Shown: piece after piece, positions 1 through 11,063 of the stretch
How the letters are laid out: the number at the start of each line of letters is the position of its first letter
Numbering within the stretch: the stretch's first letter is position 1
From: Azolla caroliniana
Lineage: Eukaryota; Polypodiophyta
Reading direction: 5' to 3'
Assembly (NCBI GenBank): GCA_043228905.1
Contig: JBHGNT010000001.1
Location: 10,912,001 to 10,976,000 of the forward strand
Length of the DNA stretch: 64,000 nt
Notes under the pieces: generated by a model
What the model was told of the DNA's origin: nothing
Databases searched by the model: none
Seen by the model: only the letters and a program-made list of their open reading frames with translations
Position numbers and translations under genes: made by a program

Positions 1-3000
1 TTATTTGACTCTCAAATACGGATATACACCAGACAGATTTTAAGTGGTTTAAAGTATCTGCATGATTGCAACGTCATACACAGGTAATATTCATTCTTTG
101 TTTGTGGTTTTTAAGGACCGCGATAATGGGGCTTACTTTAGCATTTTGCCATCCTAGGGATATCAGATGTGCAAATATATTAGTACACACTAATGGGAGG
201 ATCAAAATTGCAGAATTTGGACTAGCAAAACAGGTTTCTGCAAACTGTTTCATTAGTTTTATGCTTATCCATTCTTGTACTTCATTTTTTTGCTGCCTAT
301 GTAAAGCGTTCTCGGTGCAGTGTTGCTGAAAACTGTGTTGAAAATTATTGCAATATGTGTGCAGATTTCAAAATTAGATGAACTCAAGTCTTGCAAGGGA
401 AGTGCGTGTTGGATGGCTCCGGAGGTTAGTTTTATCTCATTTGATTCATGTTTCTTTCAAATTAGGATTATGTCTCTCCAATGGCATGGTAAACGAGTGT
501 TTCTCAAGAAGTTTCATACTTCAGAGGTGTAGCTAGCCACTATTAAAAAGGAAATCTGATACATCAAGTTTTATCCATATGGTCTTTAGTCCCATATATT
601 TGTTTATATACCAATGGCATGGTTTGTGTATTTGTTTATATACCAATGAACCTCTCTCAGCAGACTTTTTAACAATCTTTTCCCCCCCTCATAAGGGTAG
701 CTCATCAGGGTTCTATTCTTGTAGAAAGTTAGAAAAGGTAGTTATAGGTATTTGCCTGTTGAAGTGCCATTTGTGTTATAGTTGTATTTGGTACTTATAA
801 AAGCATGATTGGACATGCTAGTTGTTAGATATAATCAATGATCAGCCCCAAGTTGTAAATCTATCCCCATATGTGCTCTTAGAGTGCACATTTTGTGATA
901 GCGCCCCAAATGAGGAGCGGCTAGTGTGCAACTCTACCATATGGGTCGATAAGGTGTTAATCTAGGAAACCGTAGATGCGTAGGACACAATATATTTAGG
1001 AAAGAGAGAAATAGATAAAAGGATTGGCTAATCAAGTCAGCTAGAATATTTTGTGGGCAAGTTACGATGTACTTAGTCTTGAAGTATGCGTCATTGACTT
1101 CAAGATAAGTATTATCTAGCACTAGCCTGTACCTAGGGAGTTGGGTCATATTAAATGACAAGTCAGTTGACAGAAAAGGAATATCTCCACTACTGTCAAC
1201 TGACTTGCACATTTATACTAAGACCAAACATAGATTATAAGTCACTTTTCTCACACAGTGGTCAGATTGATCATTAGTCCCCACTAATTTTGTAGTGAGC
1301 CGGTCCATATCCTATCTAAGCTCTAAGGTGTGAGCGCATGGGAAAACTACCATTTTGAACTACTCTCATATGTAATAGAAATTCTGTTTTCATATATCCA
1401 TCTCTGCAGTTGTAACTCTATATACCTATCTACTCGATTCTCAATATTTCTAATATGGTATCAGAGCGAAGAGGTTGATCTAGATTAGGTATATACGGGT
1501 AGTTGCTGTCTAGCAACAGAGAGAAATAGAGAGAGAGAGAGAGACAGACAGAGTATCAATGGCCTTGTCCACGAATGTTGCAGCTGCTCCATTGCGCATT
1601 CGCCCACCTCCATTGTCTGATGGAAAGCTAGATGGAACCAACTACACTCTATGGAAGTTCAAAATGTCTGCCATTTTGGATTCCTACGAGTTGTTGGAAA
1701 CAATCATGGGACCCACAGGGGGAGACCCTGAGCCCATGGCAACCTTTGACCCTGCACACCCTACCACATCAATTCCTCCAAATGCTGATCTACTTCGAGC
1801 CTGGAAGAGAAGGAATGCTGATGCGCTATGTACCATAGTCACTGGTGTATGTGACTCCGTACTAACACTAGTGCAACATACAACTAGGGCACATGAAGCT
1901 TGGAGCATATTGGCTAGCCAGTATGAGACCAGAAACTATACAAGGATACAAAACCTCGAAAATCAGCTTGCTGCAGAGAAGCTCGCTGATGGAGAGAAAG
2001 TAGAATCCTTTGTAAAAAGGATTAAGGATCTTCAAGATCAGCTGGCGGCTGTTGGAGTAGTCGTCTCTCAAGAGGATATGGCTCGTCGGTGCATTCGAGT
2101 ACTTCCTTTCAAGTATGATGGCATTGTGACAGCGTTGAACACTCAGGTTCGACCCACTCCTTTAAAATTTGATGAACTAAGTGCAATGCTGCTTGAAGAG
2201 GAGCTTCGGCTGAAGACAAGAGAAGAAAGGGAAGATTCAGCATTTGTCTCTAGGACTAAGGGTGAAGGGGCATCCAATTCAAACAATGCGAATAGGATAC
2301 CAAAGAAGAAGAAGTTCAATGGATCGTGTTTCTACTGTGACAAGAAGGGTCACACAATCAAGGATTGTCGAAAGAAGATGGCGGATGAGAAGAATGGTTC
2401 TAATAAGACTTCTTGGAGAGAGCCCGAGTCCGCTAACAATGTCGTAGATGAACTAGAGTTATGGGTCGCAACTGAAGAAGTGTGTTCTTCAGTTGACACT
2501 CAAGTTGTTGATGAGTCTTGGATTCTCGATAGTGGAGCATCCCGACATATGACCAGTAATCGTGACTGGTACAGTTCTTGGACACCTCTACAATAGCCCA
2601 TCAATGTTGTGGTCGGGAACAATGCTCGATGTCCGGCCAAAGGAACCGGAACCGTCTCCCTCAAAGCAACGACCGGTGGGACAAAGCATCTCTCTCAAGT
2701 GTTGTACGTGCCAGATCTGAAGAAGAATCTACTGTCCATTTCTGCACTGACTGACAAGGGTCTTGATGTTCGATTCAAGAAGTCGGGTGCAGAAATAACA
2801 GATTCTGCTGGCAAGGTTGTAGGAATAGGGGTGAGGCGCAACAATCTCTATGAGCTGAGCGCGTTTACCATTTCTACTGACCACAGCACAAGTACCAACA
2901 CAAAGCAATGGCATGAGAGATTTGGGCATCTCAACGTTGCTGTGTTGAAGGAGATGAAGAAGTCGAATATGGTAGTTGGGTTGCCAACCCTATCTGACTT

Positions 3001-6000
3001 AAGTCATGTTTGTGATGCTTGTATGATGGGCAAGCATCAAAGATCAGCCATTCCAAAAGAGAGTCAAAATCGGGCAAAGACTCCTCTACAGCTAATACAC
3101 ATTGACCTCTCTGGAAAAATGGTGACTCCTGCAATGGGTGGATCTCTCTACTATATGCTAATAGTCGACGACTTCAGCAGAAAGATGTGGGTTTACTTCC
3201 TTCGGGAGAAGGCTGAAGCTTTTAAAATCTTCAAAAGATGGCATAAGTTTGTCGAGCGAGAGTCTGGAAAGTTAGTGAAGGAGCTACGCTCTGATCGAGG
3301 TGGAGAATTCTTATCAATAGAATTCTGTGAGTATTGCAAAGAGCATGGAATTAAGCGCCAACTTACAACTGCCTACACCCCACAACAAAATGGCGTTGTC
3401 GAACGTCGAAATCGAACAGTTGTCGAGATGGCTAGGTGTATGTTGAAGGCACAAGCGCTGCCCGACCCATTCTGGGCTGAAGCAGTGAACACAGCAGTTT
3501 ACATCCTCAATCGGAGCTACACGAAGGCACTTCAAGGGAAAACACCCCAAGAAGCTTATTCAGGCAAGAAACCTTCAGTGCTGCACTTCAGAACCTTTGG
3601 GTGTATGTGCTACGCACATATTCCAGATGTGAGCAGAAAGAAGTTGGATGCTAAAAGCAAAAAGTGTATCTTTCTCGGATATAGTGAAGAGTCAAAGGCC
3701 TATCGACTCTACGATCCAGAGGCAAGAAAGATATTGACAAGCCGCGATGTGGTGTTCGATGAGGAACAACCACAGCTAGCTGAGAACAACGATTCTCAAG
3801 TTATCTCATCAACTGAAGAAGTATTTTACCCAATCCCGACCCATTATCCAAAAAAGGAAGCTGAACCATCTGATGGTAATGGTTCACTAGTTCAGCCTAT
3901 GCCAGTCCCACATGTAAAGAAAATACCTAAGTGGGCTCAACAACTCTTCAATGATCATACTCCTAAAGTTGAGTTTCCTGAAACTTCAACTGATGGATTA
4001 CGAAGATCAAGAAGAATACAGGAGCAAGGAAGAACCTCTGACCACATTGTCAACATGGCTCTGATGGTGGACATCATAGGCTCAGTGAGTGAGCCGACCT
4101 CGGTGGAGGAAGCTATGGCCGACCCGAAGTGGAAAGAGGCGATGATATCAGAATATGATAGCATCATGAAAAATGACACATGGGAGTTGGTAGAGAGGCC
4201 AACAAAGAAGAAGGTGATAGGCACGAAGTGGGTATGGAAAGTAAAGTATAAAGCTGATGGCTCTTTGGAGAAATTCAAGGCCAGGCTAGTAGCGCAAGGA
4301 TACTCCCAAATTGAAGGGTTCGATGTACAAGAAACATTTGCCCCGACAGCTCGCATGACAACAATTCGAATGGTCATAGCGTTGGCTGCTTCAAGAGGAT
4401 GGCCGATTTATCAAATGGATGTCAAATCAGCATTTCTGAATGGGCATCTCAAGGAGGAGGTATATGTGACACAACCACCGGGGTTTGAGATACCGAATTC
4501 AGAAAACAAAGTTTGCAAGCTGAAGAAGGCACTATATGGTCTAAAGCAAGCACCAAGAGCTTGGAACAAGAGGATAGACAGCTTCTTACGATCAATCGAC
4601 TTTAAGCAATGTGCTTCGGATGCAAGTATGTATGTCAAAATGAAGGACGGGAAACAAGTCATCATTATCATTTACGTGGATGATCTAGTACTTACTGGTG
4701 ACCATGAAGAGTGCATTGGCCAAACACAAGAGTGTTTGAAAACTGAGTTTGAAATGACAGACTTGGGGATTCTACACTACTTCCTTGGAATTGAGGTTTG
4801 GCAAACCTCGGTCGGCATCTTCATGTCACAAAGAAAGTATGCAACAGAGATCTTGAAGACCTTCGGGATGATGGACAGCAAGTCGAAGTCGACTCCAATG
4901 GAGTCAAACTGCAAGCTATCCCAAGAAGACTCATCACCAATGGTTGACATAAGGAAGTATAGACAACTAGTAGGAAGTCTAATTTTCCTATGCAACACTA
5001 GGCCGGATATTTGTTTTGCAGTCAATGTGGTGAGTCGATTCAGCAACAAGCCGAAGGAGACTCATTGGAAAGCTGCTCTACGTGTATTAAAGTACATTGT
5101 GGGTACTTTAAATTATGGAATCTTCTACAAGCCAACAATTGACCAACTTAGTGGATATTGCGACTCCGATTGGGCTGGAGATAGTGATTCCAGAAAATCA
5201 GTTTCTGGATATTGTTTTTCAATAGGATCTGGAGCTGTTTCATGGAGTAGTAAAAAACAACCAACAGTGGCACTATCTTCAACGGAGGCAGAATACAAAG
5301 CAGCATGCATAGCGGCATGCGAGGTAGTTTGGCTAAGAAGAATCCTTATGGATGTGGCAGTCCCAATAAGGACGGCAACGGTATTGAGGTGTGACAATCA
5401 GAGTTGCATGGCCATTGCCAAGAACCCCGTATTTCATGCACGTACTAAACACATAGAGATTCAGTATCACTATGTGCGGGAGCTAATAAATGATGAGATT
5501 GTGGAGCTTGAGTACTGTCCAACATCAGAAAATGCTGTAGATATCTTCACAAAGGCGCTTGGAGCAGAACAGTTGCAACAACACCTTCGACGACTAGGTG
5601 TTGGCCCAATTCCAAGTGAACTCAATGGGTTGATCATTGAGGGGGCGTGTTAGATATAATCAATGATCAGCCCCAAGTTGTAAATCTATCCCCATATGTG
5701 CTCTTAGAGTGCACATTTTGTGATAGCGCCCCAAATGAGGAGCGGCTAGTGTGCAACTCTACCATATGGGTCGATAAGGTGTTAATCTAGGAAACCGTAG
5801 ATGCGTAGGACACAATATATTTAGGAAAGAGAGAAATAGATAAAAGGATTGGCTAATCAAGTCAGCTAGAATATTTTGTGGGCAAGTTACGATGTACTTA
5901 GTCTTGAAGTATGCGTCATTGACTTCAAGATAAGTATTATCTAGCACTAGCCTGTACCTAGGGAGTTGGGTCATATTAAATGACAAGTCAGTTGACAGAA

Positions 6001-7183
6001 AAGGAATATCTCCACTACTGTCAACTGACTTGCACATTTATACTAAGACCAAACATAGATTATAAGTCACTTTTCTCACACAGTGGTCAGATTGATCATT
6101 AGTCCCCACTAATTTTGTAGTGAGCCGGTCCATATCCTATCTAAGCTCTAAGGTGTGAGCGCATGGGAAAACTACCATTTTGAACTACTCTCATATGTAA
6201 TAGAAATTCTGTTTTCATATATCCATCTCTGCAGTTGTAACTCTATATACCTATCTACTCGATTCTCAATATTTCTAATACTAGTTGTAATCCAATTCTG
6301 ATCAACTAAAGATGAATCGATCATGCATGTAATAGTGGGTAAACTTGGTATAAGAAATTGGAAATACATCAAGTGATGGTTGTTGTGAAAGTGAAGTAAG
6401 TGGTACATTAATCGGCCATCGTAATACCTACTGTATATAATCGAACCTTCGATTGTCTTTTGGTTTAGTTTCTATTTCACTTCTTGAGTGTTATCTGTAT
6501 TTTCTCACTTATGAGCTCTAGATATTGCTCTTGTGGCATCAAACCATGTTGTTGTAATCATGTATCGGGGCTCTCCTAAACATGTTTTTACTAATGCTTC
6601 ATGTGCCAAAGTGCACTGCTGAAGTGGACAATAATGATTATGGTACATCAGTCTCTAGTCCCATTACCCATAAATGTTCGAGTTATTCCTTGGGACATTT
6701 AATGATGAAAAGTTCGCCTTTTTGTTTTTTCTTTCTCAGTTACATGTGGCTATATCTTCCTTTGTCAAATTTTCAGGTTATCGACCCAAGGAAGACATAT
6801 AGCTTTCCAGCTGACATTTGGAGTTTGGGTTGCACTGTCCTTGAGATGGCCACAAGGGCTCCTCCTTTTGGGGACTTAGAATGGGTATGTAGTTCTGTTA
6901 ATATCAAATTATTTATTAATCTCTGATTTTTGAAATACCAAGGGGTGCGCAGGAAATTTAGTGAAAATGAAGGGAATGTTTTTGGTAATAACATGTTTTT
7001 TCTTTGGTACCATTATAGCATCGTGTATTGTGGAAGGTCGGACATGGAGAGCCACCTCCGATTCCTCACTCATTACCAGAAGATGCAAAGAGTTTCATTA
7101 GAACCTGTTTGGAAATTGATCCTATGAAAAGGCCTTCTGCGAGTCAGCTTTTGGAGCACCCCTTTGTGCGATATACTGATTAG
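1..7183 (+). CDS. MEKK1-like: MEKK1-like MAPKKK, copy A, 3' part (five exons), probably catalytically impaired
   Basis: The window opens inside an exon. Visible exons are 1-83, 158-233, 365-424, 6777-6884 and 7019-7183; all introns are GT-AG and the frame stays open to a TAG at 7181. The product is the C-lobe of a Ser/Thr kinase: catalytic loop HRDIRCAN, activation loop with GSACWMAPE, the [10 protein letters not shown] helix, and the terminal [12 protein letters not shown] block typical of plant MEKK1-type MAPKKKs, which phosphorylate MKKs in the cytosol. Two core residues differ from copy B and from the family: the catalytic-loop Lys is Arg (HRD-x-R) and DFG is EFG (codon GAA at about 212). 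Intron 84-157 is only 74 nt. The intron after 424 carries a complete Copia element, and the stop codon comes from a MITE. I infer a pseudokinase or an early pseudogene. The 5' half lies outside the window. Confidence 0.82.
823..1455 (+). repeat. 5' LTR of Copia A
   Basis: This is a 633-bp LTR beginning TGTTAGAT and ending CTAATA; the usual terminal CA is TA in both copies. It matches 5648-6280 without a visible difference. Inside is a perfect 15-bp inverted repeat (1159-1173 and 1193-1207) containing TTGAC cores on both strands. Confidence 0.95.
1456..1467 (+). promoter_or_regulatory. Primer binding site of Copia A
   Basis: TGGTATCAGAGC directly follows the 5' LTR and complements the 3' end of plant initiator Met tRNA, the usual minus-strand primer of plant Copia elements. 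Confidence 0.92.
1559..2596 (+). CDS. gag: Copia A gag plus start of protease
   Basis: This is a 345-codon frame. The N-terminal gag domain includes [13 protein letters not shown] near residue 24, followed by the UBN2-type gag region. A CCHC zinc knuckle ([14 protein letters not shown]) lies at about residues 257-270, and a retropepsin active-site motif ([11 protein letters not shown]) lies near residue 322. The frame ends at TAG (2594-2596), about twenty codons after the protease Asp. The next frame, starting at 2597, is in the same phase, so this is a nonsense change within one gag-pol frame and not a frameshift. The ATG at 1559 is the first after the LTR and follows a GA-rich leader. Confidence 0.93.
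   Translation: MALSTNVAAAPLRIRPPPLSDGKLDGTNYTLWKFKMSAILDSYELLETIMGPTGGDPEPMATFDPAHPTTSIPPNADLLRAWKRRNADALCTIVTGVCDSVLTLVQHTTRAHEAWSILASQYETRNYTRIQNLENQLAAEKLADGEKVESFVKRIKDLQDQLAAVGVVVSQEDMARRCIRVLPFKYDGIVTALNTQVRPTPLKFDELSAMLLEEELRLKTREEREDSAFVSRTKGEGASNSNNANRIPKKKKFNGSCFYCDKKGHTIKDCRKKMADEKNGSNKTSWREPESANNVVDELELWVATEEVCSSVDTQVVDESWILDSGASRHMTSNRDWYSSWTPLQ
2597..5653 (+). CDS. pol: Copia A pol: protease remainder, integrase, RT, RNase H
   Basis: This is an open frame of about 1,018 codons, with its first Met at 2609, ending just inside the 3' LTR. In order it has a GAG-pre-integrase zinc region ([10 protein letters not shown], then CDACMMGKH); an integrase core with catalytic Asp in HIDLSG, Asp in LRSDRGGEF and Glu in [10 protein letters not shown]; a reverse transcriptase with [12 protein letters not shown] and the catalytic YVDDLVLTG; and an RNase H with [16 protein letters not shown] and CDNQS. 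Every catalytic motif I looked for is present. The only visible defect is the upstream in-frame TAG that separates it from gag. Without that codon being read through, pol would not be made in the normal way. Confidence 0.94.
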   Translation, partial: PINVVVGNNARCPAKGTGTVSLKATTGGTKHLSQVLYVPDLKKNLLSISALTDKGLDVRFKKSGAEITDSAGKVVGIGVRRNNLYELSAFTISTDHSTSTNTKQWHERFGHLNVAVLKEMKKSNMVVGLPTLSDLSHVCDACMMGKHQRSAIPKESQNRAKTPLQLIHIDLSGKMVTPAMGGSLYYMLIVDDFSRKMWVYFLREKAEAFKIFKRWHKFVERESGKLVKELRSDRGGEFLSIEFCEYCKEHGIKRQLTTAYTPQQNGVVERRNRTVVEMARCMLKAQALPDPFWAEAVNTAVYILNRSYTKALQGKTPQEAYSGKKPSVLHFRTFGCMCYAHIPDVSRKKLDAKSKKCIFLGYSEESKAYRLYDPEARKILTSRDVVFDEEQPQLAENNDSQVISSTEEVFYPIPTHYPKKEAEPSDGNGSLVQPMPVPHVKKIPKWAQQLFNDHTPKVEFPETSTDGLRRSRRIQEQGRTSDHIVNMALMVDIIGSVSEPTSVEEAMADPKWKEAMISEYDSIMKNDTWELVERPTKKKVIGTKWVWKVKYKADGSLEKFKARLVAQGYSQIEGFDVQETFAPTARMTTIRMVIALAASRGWPIYQMDVKSAFLNGHLKEEVYVTQPPGFEIPNSENKVCKLKKALYGLKQAPRAWNKRIDSFLRSIDFKQCASDASMYVKMKDGKQVIIIIYVDDLVLTGDHEECIGQTQECLKTEFEMTDLGILHYFLGIEVWQTSVGIFMSQRKYATEILKTFGMMDSKSKSTPMESNCKLSQEDSSPMVDIRKYRQLVGSLIFLCNTRPDICFAVNVVSRFSNKPKETHWKAALRVLKYIVGTLNYGIFYKPTIDQLSGYCDSDWAGDSDSRKSVSGYCFSIGSGAVSWSSKKQPTVALSSTEAEYKAACIAACEVVWLRRILMDVAVPIRTATVLRCDNQSCMAIAKNPVFHARTKHIEIQYHYVRELINDEIVELEYCPTSENAVDIFTKALGAEQLQQHLRRLGVGPIPSELNGLIIEGAC
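5648..6280 (+). repeat. 3' LTR of Copia A
   Basis: This is the second 633-bp LTR, identical by eye to 823-1455. It is preceded by the purine tract and followed by the CTAGT target duplication at 6281-6285. Confidence 0.95.
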
Positions 7184-7701
7184 GAATCGGCAACAGGCAA
7201 CGGTTCGGTTTGAACCAAATTGCGAAACTGCGGCTTAACGGATTAACGTTTTAAACAGTTTGGTTCAGGTTCATTATTTTTTTAACGGTTTGGTTTCGCT
7301 GGGGGAATAGTTCGTTTCGGTTCAAACGGTTTGAAACTATGTTGTAAATGGTTTAAATAGTTTAAAAGGTTTAAGGTTGTCACTTGATTATTTTTTCTTA
7401 AATATTTTTTTGAACAACTTTTCCTTTTAAGGCTAATTATGATATTTTAGGGAAAAAGTAAAAAATGAAATATTGAAAGATTTAAAATTATAAAATTGAA
7501 AGTTGACCTAACTTGAAAAGCAAAATCAAACATCGAAACCGTGGTTTTAATGGTTTGAAAATCTCTAAAATCGTTTGGTTTGAGTGTGGATTTTCTTTAG
7601 TAAATGTTATCATGGTTCGGTTCAATTCAATGTAAATTTCAATTCTTTAAATGGTTTGACTTAGATAGCCTTGAATCGAACAAAACCGTTGCTGATTCCT
7701 A
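7181..7701. mobile_element. hAT-type MITE 1 at the end of kinase copy A
   Basis: This 521-bp element begins TAGGAATCGGCAAC and ends GTTGCTGATTCCTA, giving 14-bp terminal inverted repeats with one mismatch. Flanking 8-bp direct repeats are ATACTGAT (7173-7180) and ATACTCAT (7702-7709), one mismatch apart. An 8-bp duplication with TAGGR termini is the signature of hAT elements. It has no coding capacity. The interior is AT-rich with several CGGTTTGAACC-like motifs. The first three bases, TAG, are the in-frame stop codon of the kinase. Confidence 0.88.
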
Positions 7702-7709
7702 ATACTCAT

Positions 7710-8229
7710 GGACATTACAAAAGATATCTATTTATTTGTCCCATCTCAATAGACCCTAAAGTTCTACTATGTATATTCTCCTAAATGCTTATGTGTTCTT
7801 GATAAACTTTTCATTTCCGTACCCACTTTCCCACATTCTTCTGAAACCTTGTGTTAAAATACTCTCCTACAAACCAAGATTTTTGAGAAAAATATACATA
7901 CAGAAATTCAAATACATTCTAACATGCATGTTTGTAATTGCATTCGAGTATCTAAACAAGGACAAACACATGACAAGATCCTCCTTTAGAGGCAAAAACA
8001 ATATATGAACTGATGTAGGTTTTATCTTTGTTAAATGTCTTAACGAGAAGGATCAAGTTCTAGTGGGAATCTCTCAATTGTCTATGATCTCATTCACTAC
8101 CTGGGACATCCACAAAATCAACGTCCATGTTGTGAAAGTTATGCACTATAAGCTCTCAGAAGCCATACTCTCTATTTTTTACGTGGATTGACTTTTGCCA
8201 TCATGTTGTTGCAAAATTCCATATGTATG
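7710..8229. other. Intergenic, nothing recognised
   Basis: This is AT-rich sequence between the MITE and the gypsy relic. I see no conserved coding frame. It may hold the former 3' UTR of kinase copy A, displaced by the MITE. Confidence 0.5.
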
Positions 8230-8801
8230 TGTCGGAATGGTGCCAGGTAGTGAAGGAGTGGAGATTCCGGACAAGTTCTTACTCATCCTTGCTCGAACCG
8301 TCGCCGATCCAATCTTCATCTAGCTCCTCGTCCTCGTACGCGCTTTCAGCCTCTACCTCCAAATCCGGCTCCACCTCAAGTTGCTTCTTGAAGGCTTTTA
8401 TCCGCTTCCTTGCCATCAGCACCGCGATCCTCGCCCCTTTGAGCTCTGCAAGCTGGTACGTTGCATTGTTGTTGGCGCTCGTCACCACATACGAGTTGAT
8501 TTGTGCTGGTTGTCGAGGTTGCTGTCATAGACTAGCACCCAATCGCCTTCTTCGATCTTTCTCAGCCTCAATTGGTGTGTTTAGTCGAACCAATCTTTAT
8601 TCCTTTCCCGCATCACTTGTAGCTTTGCCTTAGCTCGTTCTACGTCCTCCGGCCTTCGCTCGAGTTGTCTGATTTGCGTCGCTAACAGCTTCTCCCGACT
8701 CATCTTGTCCGACTAGTCAACCAACATCCATGATGTTATCGTTTATTCTATCGGCATGATTGGCTTTTGTTTGAACATGAGGTCAGATGGCATGTATCCG
8801 G
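8230..8801 (-). pseudogene. Gypsy integrase, C-terminal part
   Basis: Minus-strand translation reads TGYMPSDLMFKQKPIMP, then MSREKLLATQIRQLERRPED and IEEGDWVLVYDS, the end of the integrase core and the C-terminal domain of plant gypsy integrases. In-frame stops interrupt it (for example after KDWFD). It continues directly from 13815-14068 across the Copia insertion. Confidence 0.8.
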
Positions 8802-9000
8802 TGTTGGGTTCTTATTTTGAATCCCTAAAAAACTTAACAACTTTAGGGTTATGAGGGTTTTTATGGATAGGGGGAAAAACCTCCTAACGAGGGGAAAAAT
8901 GCCCATGTAGTCCTTAGTGTGTTCACACACATTACTGTCCTAAATGTGTTCACACACATCACTACCCTAATTCACACATCACTACCAAAATATGTCAACA
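8802..9000 (-). repeat. 3' LTR of Copia B
   Basis: This 199-bp LTR is related to 13581-13809 but has fewer copies of the CCTAAGTGTGTTCACACA-type internal repeat. It is adjacent to the TCCGG duplication. Confidence 0.9.
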
Positions 9001-9063
9001 AATCCCCCTTGGGAGTGATGCAGTGAACAAGGAGCTGTCACTCATGGTTAAACAAGTGCTAAG

Positions 9064-10867
9064 CTATGTGGATAGAGATGACTCCACAAATGGGATTAGG
9101 CCTAAAGCTTTGCGGAAAGCTTCAAACTTCTCCCTAGGCAGAGCCTTTGTGAAGAGGTCTACAATGTTCTCTTGTGTGGGCACATAAGCCAAACTGATCT
9201 CTCTAGTGGAGAACCTTTCCCTGACATAGTGATAATGCACCTCAATGTGCTTAGTGCGAGCATGGAACACAAGGTTCCTCGCAACTGCCATTGTGCTTTG
9301 ACTGTCAGTGAAGATGGTGGTGGCAGAAGATTGACCAACACCCAAATAAGCTAAAAGGCTTCTGAGCCACACACACTCAACTGTAGCTGTGAAAGCTACC
9401 CTATACTCAACCTCACAACTAGAAGTGGCCACAATTGCTCAACCAAGATATGCATGAGCTACCAAGCATGAAGCAAAAACCACTTGTGGACACACGAGTG
9501 TCATAACAACCAACCCAATCAGAGTAAGAAAAAGCATGCAGGTTTGGTGGTAGTGATCCCCCCTTGGGATAAAACAACCCAAGTGATCGGGTACCACTCA
9601 AGTAGCGAAAGATGCGCTTAACTGCCTGCCAATGCTTAACTCCGGGGCAATGCATAAACATGCTCATCTAAGAGACAACAAACTGCATGTTAGGTCGGGT
9701 TATGCATAAGTAAATCAAGCATCCAATTGCCTGCTGATAGAGAACAACATCAAATGCATCTCCAGCATCATGAAGGCGCAAACGTAAACTTGTCTCCATG
9801 GGAGTGGCAATAGGTTTATAGTCTTTAAGGCCAAAATGTTGTAATAATGTGTCAATGTATTTTGATTGACACAAAGCTATTCCACCATCAATTTGCATGA
9901 ATTGAATGCCCAAATAATGATGCAAATGCCCCAAATCTAACATCTCAAAAGAGGCATGCAAACAACCATAAAGTTAGCAATCTACTTCTCATTGGGACCA
10001 GTGAGCAACATATCATCGACATACACAACCATGATAATAAATACATCATCAACATGCTTAACATATAAGGTGCTTTTAGTTGGACTATTCTCAAACCCAA
10101 ATGCAATCAAATAGGCATGTATTTTTTCATACCAAGAACGTGGTGCTTGCTTCAAGCAATATAATGCCTTTCTCAACCTGCACACTTTGTGTTCATGCCC
10201 TTTCTGCACAAAACCACGGGGATGGGATACATACACTTCCTCATGAAGATCACCATTTAGAAATGTTGTTTTAATGTCCAACTGATGTACATTCCAACCA
10301 TGATGAGCTGCAATTGCACAGATGCTACGAACAGTAGTCATACGGCAGGTGGGAGCAAAGGTCTCATCAAAATCAATGCCTTTTTTTTGGGACATAACCT
10401 TTCACAACAAGCCTAGCCTTATACCTATCAATTGTTCCATCAGGTTTACACTTTAGCTTATATACCCACTTAGTGCTAATAGCCTTCTTGCCAGGAGGCA
10501 AGTCACATAAAGACCATGCACTAGTCTTCATAATAGCATCATATTTTGATTGCATAGCAACCATCCAATTTTTTGAATTTTGTGCTTCAGCAAAAGAAAC
10601 AAGCTCATTCTCATCGCAAAGACTAGAGGCAACCATAGCATAACAATCCGATGCAAAAGAAACACTATGCTAACCTGAACGAGTACGATATGATAAAGGA
10701 AAATCCAATTTACTGTCTTGCAAAGTCTGCAACAACCATTTAGGCACAATCTTTGCCTCCTCTATATCAACCCTCTCATTAATAAGTGCATCATGTAAGC
10801 TTGCATCAGAAATAGAATATTCTGCATCGGAAATGGAATGATTTGCATCATTATGAGTAGCTTCCAA
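9064..10867 (-). pseudogene. pol: Copia B reverse transcriptase and RNase H, disrupted
   Basis: Minus-strand fragments in order are 10670-10867 (integrase-RT linker), 10373-10636 (KAISTKWVYKLKCKPDG), 9982-10395 (RT with LKQAPRSWYEK and VVYVDDMLLTG), 9668-9961 (LHHYLGIQF) and 9064-9667 (RNase H with YSDWVGC, ARTKHIEVHYHYVRE and VDLFTKALP). Frame changes and stops separate them. The catalytic YVDD is still present. It is read with the integrase part upstream as one dead pol gene. Confidence 0.87.
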
Positions 10868-11063
10868 AGGTTGAGAAGGTGCCTTAAGTGGGCCTCAAGT
10901 ACATGAAAGAATTGGTTGAATTGCATCCTCCACAAAAACACCATGGCTAAGCAAAATGCGTTTAGATTGTGGATGATATAGACAATAGCCTTTACTTTCA
11001 GAACTGTATCCTACAAAAATACATTTCACTGCTTTATCATCCAATTTTTGCGTTGTTTAGGCA

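Larger units (their letters stand above)
823..6280 (+). mobile_element. Copia LTR retrotransposon A, nearly intact and very young
   Basis: Two 633-bp direct repeats (823-1455 and 5648-6280) look identical base for base. They are flanked by the 5-bp target duplication CTAGT (818-822 and 6281-6285). A primer binding site matching initiator Met tRNA (TGGTATCAGAGC, 1456-1467) follows the 5' LTR, and a polypurine tract (TTGAGGGGGCG, about 5637-5647) precedes the 3' LTR. The internal region is one gag-pol frame in the order gag, protease, integrase, reverse transcriptase, RNase H, which is the Copia (Ty1) order. The frame is broken by one in-frame TAG at 2594. The element sits in sense orientation inside an intron of kinase copy A. 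Identical LTRs imply insertion recent on the scale of LTR divergence. Confidence 0.96.

Noticed and set aside
934-1212. 92-codon minus-strand frame present twice (also at 5759-6037)
   Set aside because: It lies entirely inside the LTR and repeats only because the LTR does. There is no domain or codon pattern.
3955-4377. 140-codon minus-strand frame
   Set aside because: It is antisense to the intact Copia A reverse transcriptase and follows from that gene's codon usage.
7173-7709. The TAG stop of kinase copy A as an ancestral stop codon
   Set aside because: The TAG is part of the MITE terminal inverted repeat; the target duplication ends just before it.
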